From an uncultured Bacteroides sp. (GTDB lineage: Bacteria; Bacteroidota; Bacteroidia; Bacteroidales; Bacteroidaceae), in NCBI RefSeq assembly GCF_900547205.1, contig NZ_URFY01000004.1, positions 62,001-126,000 on the forward strand: DNA of 64,000 bases. Reading direction: 5' to 3'. Below, in pieces: positions 1 through 8,786 of the stretch (position 1 is its first letter; the number at the start of each line of letters is the position of its first letter). The notes beneath the pieces were generated by a model. That model saw only the letters and a program-made list of their open reading frames with translations, did not search any database and was not told the DNA's origin. Both the position numbers and the translations under genes were made by a program.

Positions 1-1769
1 CCATCAATGGTTACGAAGAAACATTTATACTGGCTAAATTCGATGTCATTCCCGGTTTTACCGAGTTTCATAAAGAATTGCCTATCCTTACACAAAGCAA
101 ACGCTACATCAGCCGCTCGGGAAAGGAAATCGAAATTATGGCCAACCCATATCTTTCAGCAGCCGACTTCAAACTTGAGATAGAATGCGACGACGCTTAT
201 TATCAAAAGCTGCTTTCCACCCAGTCCAAATTTTCTGTACGCTTCTCTCCCCAAGACCGCTACGGCGTCTGGAGACTGACTCTTCTACCATCTCATGCAC
301 GCGAAGCAGTAGCAATGATGCTAAATTATGCCTATATGTTTTCATCGCAAGAATTTGCCGACGAACTCGAAAAATACAGGGGCAAGCTACACAGTAATAA
401 CAACAAGGCAGAAATCAATATCGACGCGCTTCGCAAAAATATAATTAACTACAACAAATTCGTCATTAGCAAAGCGACAGGGTATGACGGAATGGCTAAC
501 AATGATACATATGCACTCAACGAATGGTGCTTTCTTGAACATTATGCAGACGACGGCGCAAATACCACCATTCTATTCCACGAACTTGGACATGCTCTAG
601 GTTACAAACACGAAGGAAATATGACTTATGAAATGACTGGACCGGGATGGACCAAGCTCTGCGGAACAGTGTACAAAAAGCTATGCATTGAGAAGAAACT
701 CCCCATCTACTCACGAAGATTCATGCATACGCGTCGTAATGGAAAGTTCTACGAAAGCTCCCGATACAAAGCGTCCGCCAATATCATTGAAGACCCAGAA
801 CTGGATGCCATCGACGGCGGACTATCGCCCATATTTAAAGAAGATGACGAAAACACCACTCAAGGGACGCCGCTACCTTGCACTATCTCCTATCAGGACA
901 TTCCCGGCGCTACGAAATCGACTTTCGCTCCGAAAGACGTTTGTGTATACGGCAACCGCATTTATATTGTAAACGATGCCACCGGAAATTTCAGCCTAGA
1001 GATTCTGGAAGAACAGAATGGACAACTTGTACACGTCAAGAGCCTGAAAGAGTGGACGGAAGACAATGCTACCAAAGGCTTTGCAGGCCCTCCGAACGGA
1101 GTGACCGTAGCACACGGCAGAATCTACGTGACAAACGAAAAAAGCCGTACGGACATATTCGATGATAAAACCTTTGAACTGGTGGCAACCATCGGCACCG
1201 GCGCATGGGGAGAAGGTAGCAACCAGACAGTTCATGCTTTCGATGTGCTGGTATATCGCGGATGCGTATTCATCCGTGATAAGAAGCGGGTATGCACGTT
1301 TATGGAAAACGATATCATCCCCGGCGTAAGCTTCAAGAACGTTTCCAATTATTGCCGCACCTTTAACATGGGCGAAGAGATGGTAACTCACGGACAAGCG
1401 ATAGGAAGCAATGGATTGCTCTACACCACGCAACAAGCCAACAATAAGATTCATGTATTCGACCCAGCGACAATGCGCGAACAAAAAGAATGGAAAGCAG
1501 AGCGAGAGATCAATCTCTCGCCTCGTTCTCCTTACGACATTGCATTTGTAGGCAAGCGTATGTTTGTTACATTTGTTACCGCCAAGAATCAACCTGTCGC
1601 TTTGGCAGAAGTCAATCCGGAAACCGGAGCAATCGTCAAAGATTATACGACAGCCGGAGGACATACCTTCGGCAATGCAGAGAAAATGTCAATGTCTCGC
1701 CAAACGCTTTTTGTGATAGACCGCAAGGCGCATACAGTGACCGGAATCCCGATGGATGAATTGAATTAA
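1..1769 (+). CDS. Zinc metallopeptidase with C-terminal beta-propeller (5' end outside window)
   Basis: The reading frame is open to the first base (codons in phase from position 3), so the true start lies upstream and the TTG at 78 should not be taken as the start. The motif HELGHALGYKH is encoded from about 579, a textbook HExxHxxGxxH zinc site of metzincin-like peptidases: three zinc-binding His and the catalytic Glu. The following half (about 880-1760) consists of strand-rich repeats of the kind YGNRIYIVND and HGRIYVTNEKS, typical of NHL/six-bladed beta-propellers. The propeller part is clearly paralogous to the next gene (shared IGTGAWGE versus IGDGNWGE and matching spacing), 13 bp downstream and surely in the same operon. 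Substrate unknown; secretion cannot be judged because the N-terminus is missing. Family-level confidence is good, exact function is not. Confidence 0.8.
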   Translation, partial: INGYEETFILAKFDVIPGFTEFHKELPILTQSKRYISRSGKEIEIMANPYLSAADFKLEIECDDAYYQKLLSTQSKFSVRFSPQDRYGVWRLTLLPSHAREAVAMMLNYAYMFSSQEFADELEKYRGKLHSNNNKAEINIDALRKNIINYNKFVISKATGYDGMANNDTYALNEWCFLEHYADDGANTTILFHELGHALGYKHEGNMTYEMTGPGWTKLCGTVYKKLCIEKKLPIYSRRFMHTRRNGKFYESSRYKASANIIEDPELDAIDGGLSPIFKEDDENTTQGTPLPCTISYQDIPGATKSTFAPKDVCVYGNRIYIVNDATGNFSLEILEEQNGQLVHVKSLKEWTEDNATKGFAGPPNGVTVAHGRIYVTNEKSRTDIFDDKTFELVATIGTGAWGEGSNQTVHAFDVLVYRGCVFIRDKKRVCTFMENDIIPGVSFKNVSNYCRTFNMGEEMVTHGQAIGSNGLLYTTQQANNKIHVFDPATMREQKEWKAEREINLSPRSPYDIAFVGKRMFVTFVTAKNQPVALAEVNPETGAIVKDYTTAGGHTFGNAEKMSMSRQTLFVIDRKAHTVTGIPMDELN

Positions 1770-1782
1770 ATAAGAAGAACGC

Positions 1783-2856
1783 ATGAAGAAACATATATAT
1801 TATACAGGATTACTACTATTACTGTCTTTCGTTATCGGAAGCTGCACGGAAGAAGAGAAGCCGGAAGGCACTCCAACCGTTCCCGTGCAAAAAGACCAAG
1901 AAGAAGAGCCGTATACGAGCCATTATTATTATTCTTTTGAAGCGGTGCGCCAACTGTCGGCCACAGACTTTGGGCTGAAGGACGGCAAATTCACTCCCGG
2001 TCCTGCATATTTAAAAGGAGACACGCTCTTCGTCGCCAATATCCAAAGCGAAACGCTCAGCCTTGAACTTTACGACCGGACGAACAACCGACATCTGACA
2101 TCACTCAAGAGTTGGAAATATAAGGAAGCAGAACAGAAATTCCCCGAAAAGATTGAAGCGATTGCGGCATCGGGAAACCGGATTTATCTGGCAAATAAAT
2201 CTTCCCAGATAGATGTATTCGATATAAATACGCTGGAATTTATCACACGTATCGGAGATGGTAACTGGGGGGAAACAAAGAATCAGATGATGCATTCTCA
2301 CGCTATGGTCATCACGCCGGATGGAAATATTATAGTTCGCACCAAGAAGAATCTGTTGGTATATCAGGAAGTGGACGTAACTCCAGAGAATTATCAGAAA
2401 GTTCCTTTCTATTGCCGCAGTAATGGAGATGGGATGGATGCCAACAATAAATTCCGTTCACATCAGATGGTGCAGGACTCTACCGGAATCATTTATCTGG
2501 CAGACTTCGGACAGTTTGGCAACAAGAAGATTCAAGCCATTGACACTGCCCTTATTCAGAAAGGAGACAAAATAACATTAATAGATACGGAGAAGACGCT
2601 TGCACTGGATTTCAATCCTTGCGGCATCGCTCTTTATGAGGACAAGATGATTGTATCTGCCCAAAACGGATCTTTATCCCTCTACGACCGTACGAAAGAG
2701 AGCTGGGGAAGCAGTTTCAAGTCGGTGAAAGGATTTACTTTCAAGAAACCGGAAAAGCTGCTGACCGACAAGAATAGCTTTTGGATTTCCGACCAAAATG
2801 CAAATGTGCTGGTGGAAGTGAGAATCTACAAGAACGAGATACGGGAGTATGATTAA
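1783..2856 (+). CDS. Beta-propeller lipoprotein, paralogue of the upstream propeller domain
   Basis: The 357-residue product starts with a lipoprotein signal (MKKHIYYTGLLLLLSFVIGS, lipid-modified Cys at residue 21) followed by TEEEK, an acidic tail of the kind that sends lipoproteins to the outer surface in Bacteroides. The rest is made of beta-propeller-like repeats such as SGNRIYLANKSSQIDVFD and KMIVSAQNGSLSLYD. It matches the C-terminal half of the preceding gene block by block but lacks the HExxH peptidase part. The 13-bp gap implies co-transcription. The stop codon overlaps that of the convergent dprA gene by 4 bp. Function unknown; a surface binding or adhesion role is a guess from the fold. 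Confidence 0.75.
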   Translation: MKKHIYYTGLLLLLSFVIGSCTEEEKPEGTPTVPVQKDQEEEPYTSHYYYSFEAVRQLSATDFGLKDGKFTPGPAYLKGDTLFVANIQSETLSLELYDRTNNRHLTSLKSWKYKEAEQKFPEKIEAIAASGNRIYLANKSSQIDVFDINTLEFITRIGDGNWGETKNQMMHSHAMVITPDGNIIVRTKKNLLVYQEVDVTPENYQKVPFYCRSNGDGMDANNKFRSHQMVQDSTGIIYLADFGQFGNKKIQAIDTALIQKGDKITLIDTEKTLALDFNPCGIALYEDKMIVSAQNGSLSLYDRTKESWGSSFKSVKGFTFKKPEKLLTDKNSFWISDQNANVLVEVRIYKNEIREYD

Positions 2857-3977
2857 GCAAGTAATTGATATATCCCACCTGCCAAAACACGGATAACTCC
2901 TTTCATTTCGAGTTCAAAAAGCAGGGCAGTCATTTTATGCACGGGAATATCTGCTTCTACCACCAAGGAGTTGATATGCAGGTCGCCTCTCTGTGTCAGA
3001 ATATTGACTATCAATTGCTCTTCTTCCAATAAATCGGGGAACAGATTACGCTGAACAATGACTTCTTTCTCTGTCCGTAAAGCAGAATTCCATCCCATCG
3101 CTTTCACGAAATCTTCTGCCGATAGGAGTAATGAAGCTTTATTATCACGAATCAGTTGGTTGCATCCTTTGGAATATTCGTCGGTGACGCGGCCGGGAAA
3201 GGCGAAGCAGTCGCGATGATAGCCTTCAGCAAGTTCGGCAGTAATCAAAGAGCCACCTTTCTCTGCAGATTCCACAACAATTGTCACGTCGCACATACCT
3301 GCAACGATGCGGTTGCGGCTGACAAAGTTATGTTTATCGGGTGTCGTTCCGACAAGAAATTCGGTCAGCAGACCGCCTTTATCAAGCATATCGACCGCTG
3401 TTTTACGATGGAGAGAAGGATAGATACGATCCAATCCGTGAGCCAGTACACCAACGGTAGATAGGTCATTATCCAGAGCTGAACGATGAGCGTTGATATC
3501 AATTCCATAAGCAAGGCCGCTAACAACCAACACATCGGGACAAAGTGCTTTCAAGTCGCGGAGAAAGGATGCGCAAAGCTGCGTGCCGTAGTCGGTGGCA
3601 TGGCGGGTGCCTACCATATTAATAATGTGAAGGGCATTTAAATCTGCATTTCCCTTGAAGAAGAGGACAATGGGAGCATCTTCGCACTCCCGCAGCCGAG
3701 AAGGATAGTCTTCGTCAGTAAATGTCAGGCAACGGATATTCTTCTTTTGGACGAAATCAAGCTCCTGTCTGGCACGGGTTATGGCTTGCGGACAATCAAG
3801 CGCATCTATTACCCGTTGGTTGATATCCGGCATGATGTCGGGAAGTTCTTTCCGGTTACGAAACACGTATTCGGCACTTCCCGTTGCGGCAATCAGGCGT
3901 TTCGCTCCGATATGCCCGATGCCGGGTACCATGGTCAGTGCAATGCTGTAAAGCTGCTCTTCTTCGTTCGGTGTCAT
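2853..3977 (-). CDS. dprA: DNA-processing protein DprA
   Basis: DprA (Smf) binds incoming single-stranded DNA and loads RecA during natural transformation; in Bacteroides its everyday role is less clear. The 374-residue product has the expected order: an N-terminal helix-hairpin-helix (PGIGHIGAKRL, residues 18-28), the Rossmann-like DprA core with VGTR (122-125), SGLAYGID (153-160) and RNRIVAGMCDVTIVVESAEK (221-240), and a C-terminal winged-helix region (about 300-374). Length and motifs are complete. It overlaps the upstream thioesterase gene by 4 bp (ATGA), so the two are translationally coupled, and probably belongs to a three-gene unit with the U32 gene. Confidence 0.93.
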   Translation of the reverse strand: MTPNEEEQLYSIALTMVPGIGHIGAKRLIAATGSAEYVFRNRKELPDIMPDINQRVIDALDCPQAITRARQELDFVQKKNIRCLTFTDEDYPSRLRECEDAPIVLFFKGNADLNALHIINMVGTRHATDYGTQLCASFLRDLKALCPDVLVVSGLAYGIDINAHRSALDNDLSTVGVLAHGLDRIYPSLHRKTAVDMLDKGGLLTEFLVGTTPDKHNFVSRNRIVAGMCDVTIVVESAEKGGSLITAELAEGYHRDCFAFPGRVTDEYSKGCNQLIRDNKASLLLSAEDFVKAMGWNSALRTEKEVIVQRNLFPDLLEEEQLIVNILTQRGDLHINSLVVEADIPVHKMTALLFELEMKGVIRVLAGGIYQLLA

Positions 3978-4375
3978 TTCAGGTAGGGGGCAAAGACGTT
4001 ATCGAATAATTCGCTGCCACTCAAACGTCCGTTTACCACACACACGGTTTCAACAGTGGATTTCACTACTACTTTATTATCACTCTTTCGGAAGATATCC
4101 TGATAGAATACGTATTTGATGCCTTCTTTATTCATATACAACTTGGATACAAATTCATCTCCGCTCTTCAACGGAGTTTTGAAAGCCATGCTGATGCGTG
4201 CCACCACCGGGTCTACTCCCTGCTCATGAAGTGCGGCAAAGCTCACACCGACCGATGTCAGGAACTCATGCCGGGTATGCTCCAGATAGTGCTGATAGTT
4301 TGCATTGTTCACAATGCCTTGCAGGTCGCATTCATAATCGCGCACCTTCATCTCCAGTTCGTAGATATAGTTCAT
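3974..4375 (-). CDS. Acyl-CoA thioesterase, 4HBT hotdog family (YbgC-like)
   Basis: A 133-residue single-domain hotdog protein. The N-terminal VRDYECDLQGIVNNANYQHY matches the 4-hydroxybenzoyl-CoA thioesterase signature (the D-x-x-G-x-V/I-x-N-x-x-Y region containing the catalytic Asp), followed by HTRHEFL and the hotdog sheet. Such enzymes hydrolyse acyl-CoA or acyl-ACP thioesters in the cytoplasm; the acyl preference cannot be told from sequence. It lies 38 bp after the U32 gene and overlaps dprA by 4 bp. Confidence 0.85.
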   Translation of the reverse strand: MNYIYELEMKVRDYECDLQGIVNNANYQHYLEHTRHEFLTSVGVSFAALHEQGVDPVVARISMAFKTPLKSGDEFVSKLYMNKEGIKYVFYQDIFRKSDNKVVVKSTVETVCVVNGRLSGSELFDNVFAPYLK

Positions 4376-4413
4376 TAATTGAAAATTGAAAGTTGATAAT
4401 TGGGAAATAGTAG

Positions 4414-5697
4414 TTAGCCTCTTTTCTGTTCTACATCCAGTCCTTTGAACTTCTTCAGTTCTTCGGTGGATACCAGTTTATAGAGCTTGTCGCTAGGACG
4501 TATCTTATCCGACTTCATGGAGAAACGTTGCCCCTTCTTCACGGTTTGCACAGGTTCGAGATCGACACGCGCTTCATCCAGTGTCATGAAGACAGCACCG
4601 GTGGTCGGTCCGGTAATCAACAGTTTATCGCCTACGCTGACTTCGGATGCTTCAACCAGAAATTCGGAAACGCCGATGTTTGAGAAGTACTTGATGCCTT
4701 TGCCAACGTAGATTTTACGCTCCGTGGCTGCCGAACCGTAGTTACGGGTCCATTCGCCCAAGCGTTGTCCCAGATAATATCCGTCCCAGAAACCGCGATT
4801 GAACACAGCCTTGAGCCGTTCATCCCAATCGGCAACCTTTTCGTCGGTAAAGGTATCTTCCAGATAGGCTTTGATAGCTTCTTTATAACACTCCACTACC
4901 GTACGCACATATTCTGGCCCACGGGCACGACCTTCAATCTTGAATACGCGCACGCCTGCATCCATCATCTTATTCATAAAATGAATGGTTTTCAGGTCTT
5001 TCGGCGACATGATGTATTCGTTGTCAATGTCCAGTTCTACGTCAGTCTCCTTATCACGAACGGTATAAGAACGACGGCACACCTGCATACAAGCACCGCG
5101 ATTGGCGGAGTTGTTCATTTCGTGAAGGGAAAGGTAGCACTTGCCCGAAACAGCCATGCAGAGTGCTCCGTGGCAGAACATCTCGATACGAATCTGTTCG
5201 CCATTCGGCCCGCAGATATGTTCTTCCTGAATCTGGCGATAAATCTCTGCCACCTGTTCCAAGTTCAATTCACGTGCCAGTACCACTACATCGGCAAATT
5301 GTGCATAGAATTTCAAAGCTTCGGCATTGGAAATATTCAGTTGCGTGGAAAGATGTACTTCCTGCCCGATACGTCGGGCATAGTTCATCACCGCCACGTC
5401 GGCGGCAATCACAGCAGAGATTCCTGCTTCTTTGGCTGCATCGACGATGGTGTGCATCAACGGGATGTCTTTATCGTAGATAATGGTGTTGACGGTGAGG
5501 TAACTCTTCATCCCGTGTTCATCGCACGTGCGGGCTATTTCGCGCAAATCGTCAATGGTGAATGTATTGGCGGAACGGGCACGCATATTCAGGTTTTCTA
5601 TACCGAAATAGATAGAGTCGGCACCTGCCTGAATGGCCGCAGCAAGGGATTCGCGCGAGCCTACAGGAGCCATTATTTCAAAATCCTTTATGTTCAT
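4414..5697 (-). CDS. Peptidase U32 family protein (tRNA hydroxylation TrhP-like)
   Basis: The 427-residue product has the U32 signature around IEMFCHGALCMAVSGKCYLS (residues 171-190) followed by a second cysteine pair in ANRGACMQVCRRS; Cys180, Cys187, Cys203 and Cys207 could ligate an iron-sulfur cluster. The N-terminal MAPVGSRESLAAAIQAGADS is the usual TIM-barrel opening. Bacterial members of this family (YegQ/TrhP/RlhA type) are known to act in hydroxylation of tRNA or rRNA uridine/cytidine rather than clearly as proteases; which activity applies here is not decided by the sequence. A -7 box lies about 39 bp upstream. It leads a unit with the thioesterase and dprA and is divergent from the tRNA-dihydrouridine synthase gene. 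Confidence 0.85.
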   Translation of the reverse strand: MNIKDFEIMAPVGSRESLAAAIQAGADSIYFGIENLNMRARSANTFTIDDLREIARTCDEHGMKSYLTVNTIIYDKDIPLMHTIVDAAKEAGISAVIAADVAVMNYARRIGQEVHLSTQLNISNAEALKFYAQFADVVVLARELNLEQVAEIYRQIQEEHICGPNGEQIRIEMFCHGALCMAVSGKCYLSLHEMNNSANRGACMQVCRRSYTVRDKETDVELDIDNEYIMSPKDLKTIHFMNKMMDAGVRVFKIEGRARGPEYVRTVVECYKEAIKAYLEDTFTDEKVADWDERLKAVFNRGFWDGYYLGQRLGEWTRNYGSAATERKIYVGKGIKYFSNIGVSEFLVEASEVSVGDKLLITGPTTGAVFMTLDEARVDLEPVQTVKKGQRFSMKSDKIRPSDKLYKLVSTEELKKFKGLDVEQKRG

Positions 5698-5735
5698 TTT
5701 ACTCTCTGATAATCATTTAATTGTGATAGAAGTAT

Positions 5736-5744
5736 GCAAAGGTA
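5736..5744 (-). promoter_or_regulatory. Bacteroides -7 box for the U32-thioesterase-dprA unit
   Basis: On the minus strand the bases read TACCTTTGC, matching TAnnTTTG. The box sits about 39 bp before the U32 start codon. It is only 12 bp from the plus-strand box for the neighbouring dus gene, so the two divergent promoters are nearly back to back. Confidence 0.65.
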
Positions 5745-5756
5745 CGAATTTATCCG

Positions 5757-5764
5757 TATTTTTG
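5757..5764 (+). promoter_or_regulatory. Bacteroides -7 box for the dus gene
   Basis: TATTTTTG matches TAnnTTTG and lies 40 bp before the chosen ATG at 5804. No good -33 TTTG at 19-21 bp spacing is visible. Its position excludes the longer upstream reading-frame extension as coding sequence. Confidence 0.55.
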
Positions 5765-5803
5765 CAGAGAATAAAGCAGAAAGAAGAAGTAGTAGAATCA
5801 TAT

Positions 5804-6802
5804 ATGAAAATAAACCAGATAGACTTGGGCGAACACCCCATCCTGCTCGCCCCCATGGAAGACGTGACAGACCCCGCCTTCCGCCTGATGTGCAAGAAGT
5901 TTGGAGCGGACATGGTATATACCGAATTTGTATCGAGCGACGCACTGATACGTGCCGTCAGCAAGACTGCCCAGAAGTTGAGCATCAGCGATGCCGAGCG
6001 CCCTGTAGCCATACAGATATACGGGAAGGATACGGAAACGATGGTAGAAGCCGCCAAAATAGTGGAAGAAGCACAACCGGATATTCTGGATATAAACTTC
6101 GGTTGCCCTGTGAAAAGAGTAGCCGGAAAGGGTGCAGGAGCGGGAATGTTGCAGAATATTCCGAAGATGCTCGAGATTACCCGTGCCGTAGTGGACGCCG
6201 TGAAGATTCCTGTAACGGTTAAGACCCGTCTGGGATGGGATGCTAATAATAAAATAATCGTTGAACTGGCAGAGCAGTTGCAGGATTGTGGTATTGCTGC
6301 CCTGACAATACACGGCCGCACCCGCGCACAAATGTATACCGGAGAAGCAGACTGGACACTGATAGGCGAAGTGAAAAATAATCCACGGATGCATATACCT
6401 ATTATTGGTAATGGAGACGTGACCTCGCCTCAACGCTGCAAAGAATGTTTCGACCGTTATGGAGTGGATGCCGTCATGATAGGTCGCGCCAGCTTCGGTC
6501 GCCCTTGGATATTCAAAGAAGTGAAGCATTATCTGGAGACGGGCGAAGAACTTCCACCCCTCAGCTTCGAATGGTGTATGGATGTGCTTCGTCAGGAAGT
6601 GATTGACAGTGTCGATTTACTTGATGAGCGAAGAGGTATCCTCCACGTAAGACGCCACTTGGCTGCCAGTCCGTTGTTCAAGGGGATTCCAAATTTCCGC
6701 GAAACTCGCATTGCCATGCTCCGGGCGGAAACCAAAGAGGAACTTTTCCGGATATTTGAAGTGATTTCCGAAAGGATGAATGCTTCGGGAACAGAGGAAT
6801 AA
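5804..6802 (+). CDS. dusB: tRNA-dihydrouridine synthase
   Basis: An FMN enzyme that reduces uridine to dihydrouridine in the D-loop of tRNA. The frame is open further upstream, but the ATG at 5804 (MKINQIDLGEHPILLAPMED) gives the standard Dus N-terminus and lies downstream of a -7 box, giving 332 residues, the usual length. Visible family marks are APMEDVTDPAFR (residues 16-27), the catalytic Cys101 in DINFGCPVKRV with the following GKGAGAGML, and HGRTRAQMYTG, which binds the flavin phosphate and RNA. The DusB symbol is by general resemblance; the Dus subfamily is less certain than the family. Confidence 0.9.
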   Translation: MKINQIDLGEHPILLAPMEDVTDPAFRLMCKKFGADMVYTEFVSSDALIRAVSKTAQKLSISDAERPVAIQIYGKDTETMVEAAKIVEEAQPDILDINFGCPVKRVAGKGAGAGMLQNIPKMLEITRAVVDAVKIPVTVKTRLGWDANNKIIVELAEQLQDCGIAALTIHGRTRAQMYTGEADWTLIGEVKNNPRMHIPIIGNGDVTSPQRCKECFDRYGVDAVMIGRASFGRPWIFKEVKHYLETGEELPPLSFEWCMDVLRQEVIDSVDLLDERRGILHVRRHLAASPLFKGIPNFRETRIAMLRAETKEELFRIFEVISERMNASGTEE

Positions 6803-6854
6803 TTAAACACATACAGATAAGTTTCGTTTCGGAAGTTCACAGTCTTCACTATAG

Positions 6855-7043
6855 TTAGATTGCTATAAATGAAGATTTCATGGTGAACTCTAAAAGAGAA
6901 ATCAAGATAAATCTGTCCTTCACACTGAATTGCCTGTTGACAGCATCTATATATCCTGCGGCTAGGGTATATAGATGTTGCGTACAGGCGTTAACATTTG
7001 ATGAACGTAATAAACATATCTCTTGGATATCAGTAAACTTCAT
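6855..7043 (-). CDS. Possible small protein translationally coupled to the upstream gene
   Basis: A 62-codon frame whose ATG overlaps the TGA of the 204-residue gene (ATGA at 7040-7043), an arrangement that often marks translational coupling. The predicted product has no recognisable motif. A strong 58-nt hairpin (6932-6989) lies inside the frame, so this segment may instead be the structured 3' end of the upstream transcript. I favour neither reading strongly. Confidence 0.3.
   Translation of the reverse strand: MKFTDIQEICLLRSSNVNACTQHLYTLAAGYIDAVNRQFSVKDRFILISLLEFTMKSSFIAI
6932..6989. repeat. Long imperfect hairpin downstream of the 204-residue gene
   Basis: Arms 6944-6956 and 6965-6977 (CATCTATATATCC against GGGTATATAGATG) pair over 13 bp, with one G-T wobble, around an 8-nt loop. 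A second, outer stem pairs GCCTGT (6932-6937) with ACAGGC (6984-6989) across a symmetric 6/6 internal loop. No T-run follows on either strand, so it is not a standard intrinsic terminator. Confidence 0.7.
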
Positions 7044-7654
7044 ATGATGTTTATTTCTATTTTTGTATAAATATCCCCTTCTTCCAGATAAACCATATCT
7101 TGCAATGATAAAACGAAATCATCCGCAAAGATAGCATGGGTGGCGTAACAAATGTGTAACCGCCATTCTTGAATGGGTTTAAACACCTCTATATCCCAGT
7201 TTAATTCATCAAGGAAGTACTCTGTACGCTCTTGCATCTCCTTCTCAGAATCATTGTATATACACCAATGACATCTTGCTTCATTGCACAATTTTAACAA
7301 CACTCTCCTTTCATGAGAAAGTTTTCCATCATCATTAACTTCAAAATAGATTTCGCCAGAACAATTATAATCCTTATATAATTCCTTCCCGAATGTAATT
7401 TGCTCATCCAAATCATGCTTAACAAGCCTCATCTTATCATAAAGCTCATTCATTTTTCGTAACAAGATATTGTTAACCCTTTCTATATGTTCTCTGTTTG
7501 CGGCAAAGTCAAATTGCTCATTTAACAGTGCCTGACGTCTGCATAGAATTTCACGTTTGAATTCTTTGTCCTTGATATTAGGCGCTAAGATGAGTGCTTC
7601 CAGTTCCTGAATAGTGTAGTTTTCAATATTCTGTTCCATTATGCCACTTGTCAA
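7040..7654 (-). CDS. Hypothetical protein, unrecognised
   Basis: A 204-residue soluble-looking protein with no signal peptide or membrane segment. The first half is rich in charged residues and probably helical (IKDKEFKREILCRRQALLNE, then a heptad-like stretch around NNILLRKMNELYDKMRLVKH), the second half is strand-rich (GEIYFEVNDDGKLSHERRVL, WRLHICYATHAIFADDFVLS). I do not recognise the family. The start could be Met1 or Met6 (at 7639). Its A/T content is higher than that of its neighbours, which with its isolation among housekeeping genes hints at acquisition by transfer, as inference only. Confidence 0.6.
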   Translation of the reverse strand: MTSGIMEQNIENYTIQELEALILAPNIKDKEFKREILCRRQALLNEQFDFAANREHIERVNNILLRKMNELYDKMRLVKHDLDEQITFGKELYKDYNCSGEIYFEVNDDGKLSHERRVLLKLCNEARCHWCIYNDSEKEMQERTEYFLDELNWDIEVFKPIQEWRLHICYATHAIFADDFVLSLQDMVYLEEGDIYTKIEINII

Positions 7655-7820
7655 TACATATTACATTTTATTAAATTAATCTCTTTGTCATAATGGCAAC
7701 TATATTCCTCGTAGCAGTTCACTAATGTATCATTCTCGCCAAAAAGTGCATATGTATTCATTCTGTCAAATCATAACAAGTTTCTCCATTCTTGCGCTAT
7801 TTCATACAGCAATATCAATT

Positions 7821-8786
7821 TCACTTGAACATCGGCTGCGCAAACCACTTCTTAAACATCCAAGTCACCACCACATAGAGCACAAACGCAGAGAAGAAAC
7901 CGACAATAGCATCGATAACGTAATGTGCCTGAATATACACAGTAGCACCACAAAGCAGCATATAGAAAGGTATGAGACAAGCAAACAGTTTCTTACTGCC
8001 ACGCCATGCCATAATCATCAGAATAGTAGAAATGCCCACGTGCGAACTTGGAAAAGCAGCCGTAGGACGTTCACCCACCTGCTGCGAGCCTTCCACCAAG
8101 CTATAGAAGAAGCCATGCTGATAGCCCGGCCCCGGTAATAACTCCTGATGATGATTGAAATAATCACCTATGGCAGGAAATACGCCCTTGGCTACATTAT
8201 CAAACCCGATGGCAGGAAAATAGAACTGAGGACCCGCCACGGGCACAAATATATAAATCAGATAATAGATAAAAAACGAAGTGACAAGCACAAAAGACAT
8301 CTTCTCGAACCATTCATACCGATAAATGAAATAGAACAACGCAACAATCAGCATCATCGGATAATAAAAGAAATATCCCATATTGAATGCTTCGCTGACC
8401 ACAAGGTGCGGGAAAGTATGGCAAAACCAAATGGCAGGTTGCCCATTAAAGATGAACTGTTCAGTAATGGCGAACACATGGTCCAGATTAGGGAAGAAGC
8501 GGTTGAACTCAAAAGTATCAGGATACCAGTAAGAAAGCAGGCTCATCTGAATGACGATGCGTACAAATGCCGAAAACTTGCAAGGAGCCAAGCGGTAAAG
8601 ATACATCAGTAGAAAAGTCATTGCAGCAATCATAGCCCTGTCCAGTAGCATATGCCATGGATGATCCATTCGCTGAAACAGGAATAGAATCAAAATGGAA
8701 GTCAGCAGATTATAAATCAATGTAATCTTCTCCACAGCAAACAACCCCTTCCGGGTTTCTACTCGCTTAAATAAGTCTAAAGCCAT
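7821..8786 (-). CDS. PAP2-superfamily integral membrane phosphatase
   Basis: A 321-residue protein with several hydrophobic helices (for example 26-38, 50-64, 137-155, 166-182, 252-285, 292-312). The type 2 phosphatidic acid phosphatase marks are present: RP at 240-241, PSSH at 246-249 (catalytic His249) and H288-x3-D292. Members remove phosphate from lipid phosphates or transfer head groups, as in inositol phosphorylceramide-type synthases; Bacteroides makes sphingolipids, so a sphingolipid or phosphatidate role is possible but not shown. It overlaps the upstream epimerase gene by 10 bp and is co-transcribed with it. Confidence 0.85.
   Translation of the reverse strand: MALDLFKRVETRKGLFAVEKITLIYNLLTSILILFLFQRMDHPWHMLLDRAMIAAMTFLLMYLYRLAPCKFSAFVRIVIQMSLLSYWYPDTFEFNRFFPNLDHVFAITEQFIFNGQPAIWFCHTFPHLVVSEAFNMGYFFYYPMMLIVALFYFIYRYEWFEKMSFVLVTSFFIYYLIYIFVPVAGPQFYFPAIGFDNVAKGVFPAIGDYFNHHQELLPGPGYQHGFFYSLVEGSQQVGERPTAAFPSSHVGISTILMIMAWRGSKKLFACLIPFYMLLCGATVYIQAHYVIDAIVGFFSAFVLYVVVTWMFKKWFAQPMFK

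Noticed and set aside
6944..6977. Intrinsic terminator for the 204-residue gene
   Set aside because: The stem is A/T-rich and no T-run follows on the minus strand.
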